NCBI GenBank assembly: GCA_004802725.1 | Contig: SGPM01000432.1 | Coordinates: forward strand, 1-19,842 | Direction: 5' to 3' | DNA length: 19,842 bases | DNA from: Antrodiella citrinella | Taxonomy: Eukaryota > Basidiomycota > Agaricomycetes > Polyporales > Steccherinaceae | Part shown: positions 1 through 8,748 of the stretch, piece by piece | Layout: every line of letters begins with the position of its first letter | Numbering within the stretch: the stretch's first letter is position 1 | Notes under the pieces: model-generated | What the model was told of the DNA's origin: nothing | What the model saw: only the letters and a program-made list of their open reading frames with translations | The model's database searches: none | Made by a program: the position numbers and the translations under genes

Positions 1-1362
1 TCAGCGCTTAAAGACTGTCATTTTCGCGCATTTAGCTTTCCGTGAACGAACAAGTACGCTACTCGCTACTCCGAGTCGTTCAGATATATACAGCGCCGAG
101 CAGCCGTTTGCAGATATTTCGAGCTCAGACCTGGCTGCCGTAGGAATGCCGGTGACCGGCAACTTCCTCGGCGTTGTTACGCGACTCAGATCCATGGTCC
201 ATATTTCGGCGATCCGCTACCTCTTGACACTAAGGTAGGCGCAGGTCAGATCCAACCACTATGTGATGTTACGCTGATCGGATCAGAAAACGCACGTGAT
301 GCAGAATATACTGTGTTTGGCAGGAAGGAAACCGGCGACACAAGAAGGCTAACGACGTGTGCGTAATACGTGAAAATGTTAACATACTGTAGCATGTTTA
401 TTATAGGTGAGTGCAATATTAATGCATGATCTGAATCACAATACAACGGGCAGCAACTCTATGTAAGAGGACGCGAGGCATACACTCCCAGCAACGTAAA
501 CAGTAAAACATAATTTGCATTCAAGTTGTAGCTGGCACGTTCAGTATGAGTCATGACAGGCTGAGTATTGAACATTAAACAACTACCAACTTGACCACCA
601 ACGATGAATGTCAGCGTCTTGTTTGGAACAAAACATGGAAGGCCCGGGGAGGTTGGACGATTACTCGCACGCGCACATCATGGTAATGGCATAAGTACTT
701 CAAGTTTCAAGTTCGGGTGCTCAAAATTGTGGGTACAGTACTCGGTAGTACTTGGTGCTAGTAGTGAGTATGTAGTAATGTCCCCCTCTTTCCACCATGC
801 CATACAATACATTCTGGGCTTCAGCCACACTCACGGAGACTTCTGTACTGAACCGAGTCTTGCATGGCCCTGCGCCGCCGCGCGCGCCGGACAGATTGTT
901 CAAAGTCCAGTTCGGACAATACAGTCGTGATTTCCATACGCACACAGGTAATTGGAGCCACCAAAGGACAATTGCGAGCAGTTACAAGTTACAAGTACTA
1001 GTACTGTTGTTCACCCTAGAGTCACCGGCCGACATCACACCTCCCAAAGACGGGATGTTTTGTGCCCCACGTGATTTTATGATGCCATCAGGTTACATCA
1101 CGGTCTCCTTGGATCTGAGAGCTGCGCCTACCTTACTTAAATCGATAACAAAATCTGCGTAGACTAGGATAAGCTTGATTTCTTATGTCATTACAAACAG
1201 GTACTATCAAATTTGTATCAAAACATGTCCCTAGTAAAGGCCCTACTTTGCGACAAGCCCCTCTCACGTTTCGTGTGAGGGGCTTGATCTGAGCCTAGCA
1301 CTTTCTCACCGAGACCTAACGGAAAGCTAAATGCGCGAAAATGACAAGTCTTTAAGCGCTGA
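1..1362. mobile_element. Non-autonomous DNA transposon with 43-bp terminal inverted repeats (hAT-like ends)
   Basis: Bases 1-43 are the reverse complement of 1319-1362 except for one extra base (GACTGTC at the left against GACTTGT at the right once reversed). The ends begin CAGCGCTTAAAG, which fits the YARNG start of hAT-superfamily termini. A subterminal hairpin lies near the right end. No transposase-like reading frame is visible inside, and the longest open frames (about 100-120 codons on either strand) look random. I infer a non-autonomous element moved in trans. The left flank is outside the window, so the target-site duplication cannot be confirmed; if it is 8 bp, the right copy is ATTCCTTT at 1362-1369, whose last base agrees with the T at position 1. 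Confidence 0.6.
1254..1286. repeat. Subterminal hairpin (14-bp stem, 5-base loop)
   Basis: CAAGCCCCTCTCAC at 1254-1267 pairs with GTGTGAGGGGCTTG at 1273-1286, with a single mismatch and the loop GTTTC. It lies about 33 bp inside the right inverted end of the transposon. This could be a subterminal structure of the element. Confidence 0.6.
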
Positions 1363-2021
1363 TTCCTTTCTGGGACGCTCACCAAGTAGTAGGGAAGTCC
1401 AATTTGCCCAGCCCGCTCGCAAGCTCGCGTCTTTTTTTCCTTTTTCAGTGAGGTTCGGCGAGTCAAGTGGGTTGGTTTTCGAGCCTTCCCTGAATGTATT
1501 GCAATACACGTCAGGCCGGGGTCCGACATATTTTGCAATACACGTCCTGCCGGTGGCCATCGCCTGACGTTTTGGCAATACTTGTACCACCATTGGTGTG
1601 TCGTGCTAGGTTTGGCGGTCGTGGTGTGGGGGACAAATGTACTGACNGTATATTATATTACACCCTCAGTGAAGACAGTCGGATGCGATGGGGAATACAG
1701 TAAGTAGTTCGTGCAAGACACCGACAGTCCGCGTTGAATCCGCGGGGAGTGGTGTTGTATGGAGACAGTTATTCGTACCAGACACTCAGTACTAAGTCCA
1801 GGAGCCAAGATAATGAATATTGGGATGATGACAAGGCACACAATATTTTTGCTATATACGATGATGATGACCACCGTCAAACAAGCACGAATGGCCCGCC
1901 GCGTGGACACAGTGCAGTCAGACCGCTGAGGACTCGATGGTGCGCCTCACCAGTAGGTGTGAGGAGCTGTCAGAACATAGTAAGTAATCAAAACTGCGTC
2001 CTGGGCGTGATTCGCTTACCT
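1363..2021. other. Intergenic stretch, no supported gene
   Basis: Apart from the iterated repeats at 1499-1585, I see no gene. Open frames exist on both strands, including 1734-2183 on plus and 1653-1910 on minus, but they overlap one another and show no family motif or intron structure. The sequence has one ambiguous base at 1647. The part next to 2021 probably includes the 3' untranslated region of the minus-strand gene at 2022-2534. Confidence 0.4.
1499..1585. repeat. Three short direct repeats (TTGCAATACACGTC) with a 9-bp inverted pair
   Basis: TTGCAATACACGTC occurs at 1499-1512 and exactly again at 1533-1546; a degenerate third copy, TTGGCAATACTTGT, is at 1572-1585. Within the same block ACGTCAGGC (1508-1516) is an exact inverted partner of GCCTGACGT (1562-1570). 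Role unknown. It may be a transposon terminus or a protein-binding array. Confidence 0.6.
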
Positions 2022-2534
2022 TCAAAGGGTGGTCCACCAATGGTTTCCGTCGTCGTGATAGTACCCGCCTTCAGGACGCATTCGTCCCTTCAGGTCGCTC
2101 ATGTCGATGGCAAAAAGATCGCCGACATGATATGTAGCAATGTCATTGACAATGCTGTACCTGATGCACGACTTGACGACTAAGATCGGCTCTGGGATGT
2201 TCAAGAAAATAGCCCCCTTGCAGAGCACAGCGATCTGGCCGATGGTGAATTCCGCATCTCTCTGAAGACAGCTTATAGTGAGTCTTGAAAAAGAACAAAG
2301 CTGTTAACTACTCACGATCTCTGTCAAGATTCCACGGCAGAATTTGTGCGCACTGAACGGCGTGATATCATCCAAGTCGTCGACGGCGTCGAACGCAGAC
2401 TGAACCCGCCATGCCAATTGGGCAAGATGTTGTTTGAGCTCCCCCACTTTGTGGAGGGTAGTGAGTGTTTGGAAGTCGTTGAGGGAGGTCATCTTGAAGA
2501 ACGGGTTCGGAGATCGGATGGATTGTCTGGACAT
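2022..2534 (-). CDS. Hypothetical protein, 152 aa, two exons
   Basis: Not recognised. The model joins 2534-2316 and 2261-2022; the 54-bp intron (2262-2315) has GTGAGT and CTTCAG ends and is phase 0, giving ILTEI followed by RDAEFT. The predicted protein is soluble, with an N-terminal half that looks helical (FQTLTTLHKVGELKQHLAQL) and a C-terminal half with alternating hydrophobic stretches (IPEPILVVKSCIRYSIVND). An in-frame Met at residue 15 is an alternative start. There is no signal peptide or membrane helix. Oddly, a second perfect intron-like segment of 53 bp (1967-2019, GTAAGC to GACAG) begins two bases after the TGA stop, so either the mRNA has a 3' UTR intron or the reading frame near the end is damaged. 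The clean splice signals and typical intron size support a real gene; its function is unknown. Confidence 0.5.
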
Positions 2535-3202
2535 GAAAGTGTGTGATTATAATAAATAGGATCGGACGAAAAAGCATCAGCGCTCTGTAATGTGAAGCAT
2601 CTCGGAATAGCGAATAGAGTATTGAGGTGCTCCAATACGTCCCTACCGCTCAAATAGTCAAATGGGATCCGCTGTAATTGAGACTGAGTTCATGGCAAGG
2701 TGCAAATAAGGTAAGCTTCCTGGTTTGAGGCTCCGTGTAGCACGTCACCTCAAGTCAGCTAGTCACGACATACGACTCCGCCGTGCTACATGGAAACTTC
2801 AAATGCCTCCAATTCCGGAGTCGGCATGAACCTTGTGCCTTTGTCATGACATGACATGGGACTGAGACGGAGATGAGGTCGTTCGGGAACTCCGGATCAG
2901 GGTCTTACCGTCTGTTGGCCCGATCGAACCCTCCTACTTAGTTATAGACACGAGTGCATTCCCACGCCGATTGGCACAGGCCGACAGCGTGTCGTCGGGA
3001 GAGATTGGGAATGTCGCGGGAGGGGTCGAGAGAGATGGTAGTGTCGCCCCTGGGGCTCAGGTTGATTGCGGGAACGCAAGACGGAGAACGAAGTGCGAGA
3101 GTCTCGCCTGCAAGCATACCAACTGCCAGATGTCACGGGAAACGTCACAAACCATGAAATTGGGCTTTCGACCGTGAGATCCCATGAGCGTCTATCATTC
3201 TA
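2535..3202. other. Intergenic stretch upstream of the small minus-strand gene
   Basis: No supported gene. Small overlapping open frames around 2942-3287 on both strands have no recognisable content. The part nearest 2535 should hold the promoter of the minus-strand gene; no convincing TATA box or initiator was found. A short inverted repeat lies at 2736-2790. Confidence 0.4.
2736..2790. repeat. 9-bp perfect inverted repeat
   Basis: TGTAGCACG at 2736-2744 and CGTGCTACA at 2782-2790 are exact inverted partners separated by 37 bases, about 200-250 bp upstream of the start of the minus-strand hypothetical gene. Possible operator-like or structural element; no function can be assigned. Confidence 0.35.
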
Positions 3203-3738
3203 CTTCCGCCCGCCGTCCGAAGGCAAGTTCTCCCGCTCTTGCTATATCTGCACTGTAACGCGCCCTTTTACCGTTGGCCGAATTTGATAATGTTTGCCAG
3301 GGTACTGACTCGAGATCCCTTGCGAAGCCACTCGTAATTACCGCTCGAACACCGTTGTTCGCCGCCGCGCGACATCCGCCTGATTTCACTTGAATGTCTC
3401 ACCTACATATTTCAGATCTGTAAATACAAAGCAATGCAACATGCATAAGTCTTCCTAACGTATGAGCCTCTTTTTCTGTCAAGATACACTACTAGCCAGT
3501 ACAATTGTACACCATTAAGTATTTTTAACCATTCCAAACGAATTTCATTATTACTTCTGCTATCAAAGGTGGCATTCATAAGTACACAGTCCTCAATAGA
3601 TAACAGTTCCGCGTGAATAAGGGAGATATACCTTGTGTCAGTAACAAGATTGAGCAGATTACGTCCCGATCGATCATCGCACTAGTTGCGCTCGTTGTGG
3701 CCGACGACGAGGACTTGCCTTCGGACGGCGGGCGGAAG
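3203..3738. repeat. 26-bp perfect inverted repeat bounding 536 bp
   Basis: Bases 3203-3228 (beginning CTTCCGCCCGCC) are the exact reverse complement of 3713-3738 (beginning ACTTGCCTTCGG). The 484 bp between hold no supported gene. Similarity decays at once outside the 26 bp and I see no clear target-site duplication, so these may be two inverted copies of a dispersed repeat, or the ends of a small non-autonomous transposon. Confidence 0.6.
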
Positions 3739-3745
3739 GGCGGGC

Positions 3746-4750
3746 ATGCATTGAGTGAACCAATGTACATAACAGAACGATGGGCGACAGCCCGCGGGAG
3801 CGGGCCATCAGCACCCGAGCGAACGGACTCCAGAAAAATCGGGAAGACAGAACGAGCGAGGGTGGGATGGGCATAAACTGGAGGGATGGGAGGGACGAAA
3901 ACGTAGAAGTGGAGAACTTCTGCACGTACTTGTCGACTCCTGCTAGTACTATGTATGCTTGCTCCCGTGCTCTAGCTGGTGGGTTGAAAAGGTCTTGGAA
4001 GTTTTTCAGAATCTTCCACTAGGTGCTGAGGTTATGTACTTTGGCTTGATGAATGGGAGGATGGATAGGGAGGAGGATGGCGCAAAGAAGACGGTTCTAC
4101 CGCGGAACGTCGAAGAGGAGAAAGAAGGAGCGCGGCGGCTATTGACGCCCACTGCTCCGTTACATAGACTTAATTCTACGGGACGCTCGTGCCTCGCTCT
4201 CCTTAGACTCGCAATCTATGTACGGAGTGTGCATCAGTAACGCCGCAGAGGTGAACGAAGAACACAATGCATTGAGTGGACCGTAGTACATAACAGAACG
4301 ATGGGCGACAGCCCGCGGGAGCGGGCCATCAGCACCCGAGCGAATGGACTCCAGAAAAACCGGGAAGACAGAACGAGCGAGGGTGGGATGGGCATAAACT
4401 GGAGGGATGGGGGGGACGAAAACGTAGAAGTGGAGAACTTCTGCACGTACTTGTCGACTCCTGCTAGTAGGTATGCTTTCTCCCGGGCTCTAGCTGCTGG
4501 GCCCAAATTTGAAAAGGTCTTCGAAGTTTTTCGGAATCTTCCACTAGGTGCTGAGATTATGTACTTTGGCTTGATGAATGGGAGGATGGATACGGAGGAG
4601 GATGGCGCAAAGAATATGGTTCTACCGCGGATTGCTGGTAGAACGTCGAAGAGGAGAGAGAAGGAGCGCGGCGGCTATTGACGCCCACTGCTCCGTTACA
4701 TAGACTTAATTCTACGGGACGCTCGTGCCTCGCTCTCCTTAGACTCACAA
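3746..4750. repeat. Recent tandem duplication of a roughly 0.5 kb unit (two copies)
   Basis: Copy 1 is 3746-4214 and copy 2 is 4267-4750, a period of about 521 bp. By eye they differ at about 18 substitutions and a few indels: roughly 95% identity, including an 11-bp insertion in copy 2 near 4634 and a 7-8 bp difference near 4503. A 52-bp spacer separates them. Both copies carry open frames on both strands (plus 4301-4681 is 126 codons in copy 2), but indels break the corresponding plus frame in copy 1 and no protein family is recognisable. I therefore treat it as duplicated non-coding or relic DNA, not as two genes. Confidence 0.8.
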
Positions 4751-5034
4751 GCTAACACTCCGATAGTGTTACCTCAGTCTGGAGTATAGAGTACTTTCTT
4801 CATTCAAGAATCCTTCCTCCCGATCACAGGAACATATTAATTAGAGTGTCTGGACTTTCATTACACAAAATACACAGGCCCACAATATACACTGAAGAAG
4901 GCAACATCATGATAAACATATTCAACAGTTCGAGACTCGAGAGGCGGAGAGAAATCGTCTTGAATCAAAATGAGTATGAAACCGTGTCAAACGAGCAGGA
5001 TAGCAGAGGTTCTTAGCGTACATTGGGCAGCTGA
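4751..5034. other. Intergenic, downstream of the P450 gene
   Basis: This is the 3' side of the minus-strand P450. I see no gene, repeat or RNA in it. It presumably contains the P450 transcript end. Confidence 0.4.
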
Positions 5035-7501
5035 CTACTGTGCGGAGAACGTCGTGTCGTTCGTGTCTTGGAGCAAAATCAAGTCTCGAGCTTGTTGAGT
5101 ACGGGGTTTGAGGACGCAGTCGAGTCTCGCTGGCCGACTGCGAAAGGCGATAGTCAGCGTGAATTCATTCTTGATCCATATATGCACGGACCTGGCTAAA
5201 CCATCCGTAAAAATGGCCTGAGGAGTAATCTCGTTGCCGCGTTCGTCCTTTGCTCTGAGAATATCCATTGTGGCAACAATGTTGGATAGCACCATGAAAA
5301 TGCATGTGTCTGCGAACTCCCTTCCAGGGCAGAGCCTGCCGAGTTCATTGTATCAGACCGTCATGTCCATGGCGAGATAGAATGTTTACACACCGTCGAC
5401 CGAAACCGAATACAAAACTCTTAGGATCCAGTGCTTCTTCCTTGTTCATGAATCGTTCGGGCAGAAATGCCTCTGAATCGGAATAAATTCCTTCATCCCG
5501 CGACATACCCCTTGAGGCGAATATCAGACCACTTGAGAGGATGACAATACTAAAGCGTACTGACCAGAAGTTGCCTATGACCATTGTATTGTTTGGAATC
5601 AAATACCCGTTATACTCGTCGCCTTGACACGTATTATGCGGTATACCTACACTTCTGTAGTTGGAGAATATCCTGGTGCCGGAATGAGTGCCTTGGACTT
5701 ACCAAGAGGAACAGCAGGGTGCCACCTTCACAACTAGGTAAACGACCGTGATTAACTAGAATCGTATGTGTGTCGCGTACCTATAGGTCTCCTTGATGAT
5801 AGCGTTCAAGTACGGAAGATTTTCGCGATCGTACAGTTCTGGTAAGCGTCCTGAACCAATGACGTGATCCATTTCTTCCTGAGCCTTAACGAGTACGTCC
5901 GGATAAATTAACATGGCGAGAATGAACACCTGCATGGTAGTGGCCACCTGAGTAAGCGAATATCAGCCATACATGCATAGAACGCAATTTGCAGTGCATG
6001 GAGCGCACCGTCTCGGTCCCAGCTAGGAATTAGTCGTAAATTTTTGAGCAATTATGACAGGTGCCAGTGATCCTCACCGGCATAAAGAGAAGTTGCAACG
6101 CCTCGGATGTCCTTCTCGTTCTCAGCATAACGGTCCGTCATTTCATTACCGGTGAGACAACGTTCAATCAGCGCTCCTACAATGGAAGGTCTGGCAGAGC
6201 CGGATCTCTGTTCTGGATCAGTCACAGGATACTTAAGCAAAGCGCGAGGTGGAGACACACAAGGCTCGATTTCACCGTGTTGTATGGAACTGTTTGCATC
6301 TTCTCAACCATCACCGCTGTGTACTCAATATGTTTCTTCCATGCCGACCCAGGAAGCCACGTAGGATAGTGTTTCACTAGGTGATTGTCAGCACAATATT
6401 CAATCTGCGAAGATGCCACGATAACTCACAAAACGGAAGGAAGTCGACCAACATACACTGGGGGCACGGAGTCATATAAATGGGGTTTATATGTAGAGTA
6501 CACGCAGAAGATTGTAACAATATAATCGACAGACAAAGGGCTCCTTTGTTATCTGATTATATTGCTACAATGTTCCAAATAAGATCTACGTATAATCGTT
6601 GTTTACATGAATTGATGTCCCCAGTGATACTTCCTGCGCTGTTGCGACGTCATAATGTTAGTCGCGGCTGAATAAACCCGTATATCCGACATACCTTCCA
6701 GCAAGAGCGATATTATGGGTGGTAGCTTCGCCGAGATCGACGAGAGCGTCGTCGTCTGTGTTGACCTGGTACCCGTAAGCAATATCCAAAATTAATGTTG
6801 CAATGAACCTAGTGTTGTGAAACGTCGTGAAAAATTCGCACATATGAATAAGATAGAGGATTAACCTTGAAAAATGAGCAGGCATTGCGGAAGGGCGAGC
6901 CAAGATGGCCTTCAGGAGAACGTTTGTCTCGCGGCGCTGGCGAAAACGGTGCGAAGCATTGGTGGACGAGAACTCGTCACGAATCCATTTCCTGCTCTGG
7001 CGAAGCCGGTCGCCGTACTGCATCAAGGTCGCAGTATTATCCAGACCCAACCTGGAAAGATTATATCAGTGACTCGGTGGTCTACGTCTTGACAAACATA
7101 GGACGATGTTTACATCTCACTAAGAATCACGAAACGAGGCCTGTGAGAGTAAATCGCCCCCCTTTTGTCCATGAGCTCGCGAGCAATGTCTGCGCTGTTG
7201 ATGACGATGGCATGTCTGTTGAAAAACCTCGCGTAGACAAGTTTACCTGGGACAAGTGTGAGCAAGACCAAGGACGCCAATCATAATACAGTAGCATACC
7301 ATAGCTCTGTCCCCAAGAATACAGAGTACGAGCCTGGTCTCCGCCACTCAGCTGATGCACATTCCCAATGAGAGGTAGACGAGGTGGACCTGGCAGAAGC
7401 GGAAAGGAGGAAGGCTTCAAAATCTTATAGAGCGTGCGTATAACAACGACGAGGAGTATGGAGAGGCCAAGTAGCACTCGTGGAGATATGCCACTGAACA
7501 T
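5035..7501 (-). CDS. Cytochrome P450 monooxygenase, 13 exons, interrupted by a small transposon in exon 5
   Basis: Haem-thiolate monooxygenase of the ER membrane, needing a cytochrome P450 reductase; substrate unknown. Exons: 7501-7300, 7246-7114, 7051-6866, 6808-6695, 6638-6430, 6376-6261, 6207-6078, 6022-6009, 5947-5781, 5725-5703, 5646-5565, 5510-5394, 5335-5035. Without the insertion the reading frame is exactly 539 codons. Landmarks: N-terminal membrane anchor (LLGLSILLVVVI), proline-rich hinge LLPGPPRLPLIGN, I-helix AGTET (306-310), K-helix ETYR (363-366), PERF (418-421) and haem motif FGFGRRLCPG with Cys442. All introns are 53-62 bp. Two exons are tiny (14 and 23 nt). Residues 215/216 (AGS/MLVDFLPF) are split by a 171-bp element that brings an in-frame TAA at 6557-6559, so the unspliced allele is truncated. 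The preserved frame elsewhere says the break is recent. The exact CYP family is not assigned; it resembles expanded Agaricomycete secondary-metabolism or xenobiotic P450s. Confidence 0.9.
6456..6626. mobile_element. 171-bp MITE with CACTGGGG ends inserted in the P450 exon
   Basis: On the plus strand the segment starts CACTGGGGGCAC and ends CCCCAGTG, giving inverted ends CACTGGGG(G/A)CA. It is flanked on both sides by ATA (6453-6455 and 6627-6629), a 3-bp target-site duplication. Removing the element plus one ATA restores an uninterrupted P450 frame (AGS-MLVDFLPF). Its centre is a near-perfect 61-bp palindrome. CACTG ends with a 3-bp duplication fit the CACTA/EnSpm type; no protein is encoded. 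Confidence 0.85.
6511..6571. repeat. Long internal palindrome of the MITE
   Basis: Arms 6511-6539 and 6543-6571 are inverted partners at 23 of 29 positions, the outer 17 bases with only one mismatch (ATTGTAACAATATAATC against GATTATATTGCTACAAT), around a 3-base loop. The transcript or single strand would fold into a hairpin. Confidence 0.75.
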
Positions 7502-8748
7502 GGTTGGAAGTTGCGAAACTCAGCAGAATAGAATATGCCTTATAAATACCTCTCCTGTATACTGTACAAGCGTTAGATTGGAGTCTTGAACCTCCAGTTT
7601 GACAGCTACATGGATTAAACCCCAGCACGGCCTAGTTCTCTACGACACCGTGGATCAGTATCCAATAACCTGATATCTGTTGCCTGCTGGCTTCATGACC
7701 ACAGGGAATCGTACGAGGAGAAACAACTGGTTGGTTCTGATACGAGATCAGTATCAAGACTCATCATGGTGTTCTGGCGTATCATGGCATATCCTGACAG
7801 TTTTGCGAATCAAGACGTATCACACAACGGAATTCAGTAAGTGAACATACCCAGTAATGGAATCTCGAGATGGCTTCTCCGCACACGGAGCACCCATGTC
7901 ACGAGGTGCGGCGCTGCGCGGTTGCTGCTATTGTTACGAATGGATAATGGATATTGAGTGGTGCAACTACGTGACAGAAAGAGAGATGAAGACCGATAAG
8001 CGTAGCGTGTGTTCTCAGGGCTCTACTGGTCAATGAATCGCCGAAGGATGACGTTTGCTTGAAGAATCGCGAACCTCCCAAGATTTCCTCATGGGTTGAT
8101 TCAGCGTGAACGTGAACAAGAAGATACGAAGTCGAAGAGCTACAACGACCGTACATGACCCGGGCCAGCCCACCGAGTTCGTATTGTTCACTGAGACACA
8201 CGTTGATATCGGACAATATGCGCCAGAGACGTCATGTACGTGTCATTGCATAACATAACTTGTGGACAGCCTGTCCATGCATCTGAGGAGGCAGAATAAT
8301 CGGTGAGCATGTCATATTTGTAGGAAACCTGAGATTCCTCACTCACGTCGTGAACCTAGAAACCAGCTCCGTCATGCTCATCATAGTCAAAAGACCACAA
8401 TCATAATTAGTAGCACTCGTCACGACAAGATTTAAAGATACCAGAGCCAAGTCGCACCTTTCTGTGCCAAAAACGCTAGCGTGTATGACAAGATTAAAGA
8501 ACCTCGCCAAGCTTCTTGAGAAAGAGGAACGTTTGACTTCAGAGTCTCAGTTCAGCGATAGAATTTCTGACTCAGTGGCCGCCGAACTCTGAGCGGCGCC
8601 TCTGAATTGCGCGGGGTCGGAATATACGGTCAGCATGCCATCGTAAGCAGGTTAAAACCTCAAGCTGTTCTTGTACTGCGAGATCGCAAAGACTCGTACG
8701 CACATCCTGCTAATAACATCGAAACGGAGGTCACATCTACTTGATCTC
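7502..8748. other. 1.2 kb divergent intergenic region between P450 and DML1
   Basis: No supported gene. An intronless 105-codon minus-strand frame at 7899-8216 has no family motif, membrane segment or splice context; I count it as chance. The region should contain the promoters of the P450 (minus) and DML1 (plus). The last 100-200 bp before DML1 include a GC-rich patch near 8579-8622. No RNA gene or repeat was recognised. Confidence 0.4.
7534..7550 (-). promoter_or_regulatory. Possible TATA-like element of the P450 gene
   Basis: Reading the minus strand, TATTTATAAGG lies about 40 bases before the ATG at 7501. This would leave a very short 5' UTR, so the assignment is weak. Confidence 0.25.

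Noticed and set aside
604..1162. Open frames of about 110-120 codons inside the first transposon
   Set aside because: They overlap in several frames, have no transposase (hAT dimerisation or DDE-type) features, and look like chance.
1734..2183. 149-codon plus-strand frame
   Set aside because: It overlaps the antisense of the better supported two-exon minus-strand gene and shows no motif.
3499..3510. 12-bp palindrome GTACAATTGTAC
   Set aside because: Too short to stand out from chance without further context.
4301..4681. 126-codon plus-strand frame in the second duplicate copy
   Set aside because: Indels break the same frame in copy 1, and the translation has no recognisable domain.
7899..8216. 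105-codon minus-strand frame between P450 and DML1
   Set aside because: No family motif, no introns in a genome where genes are dense with them, and composition like the surrounding intergenic DNA.
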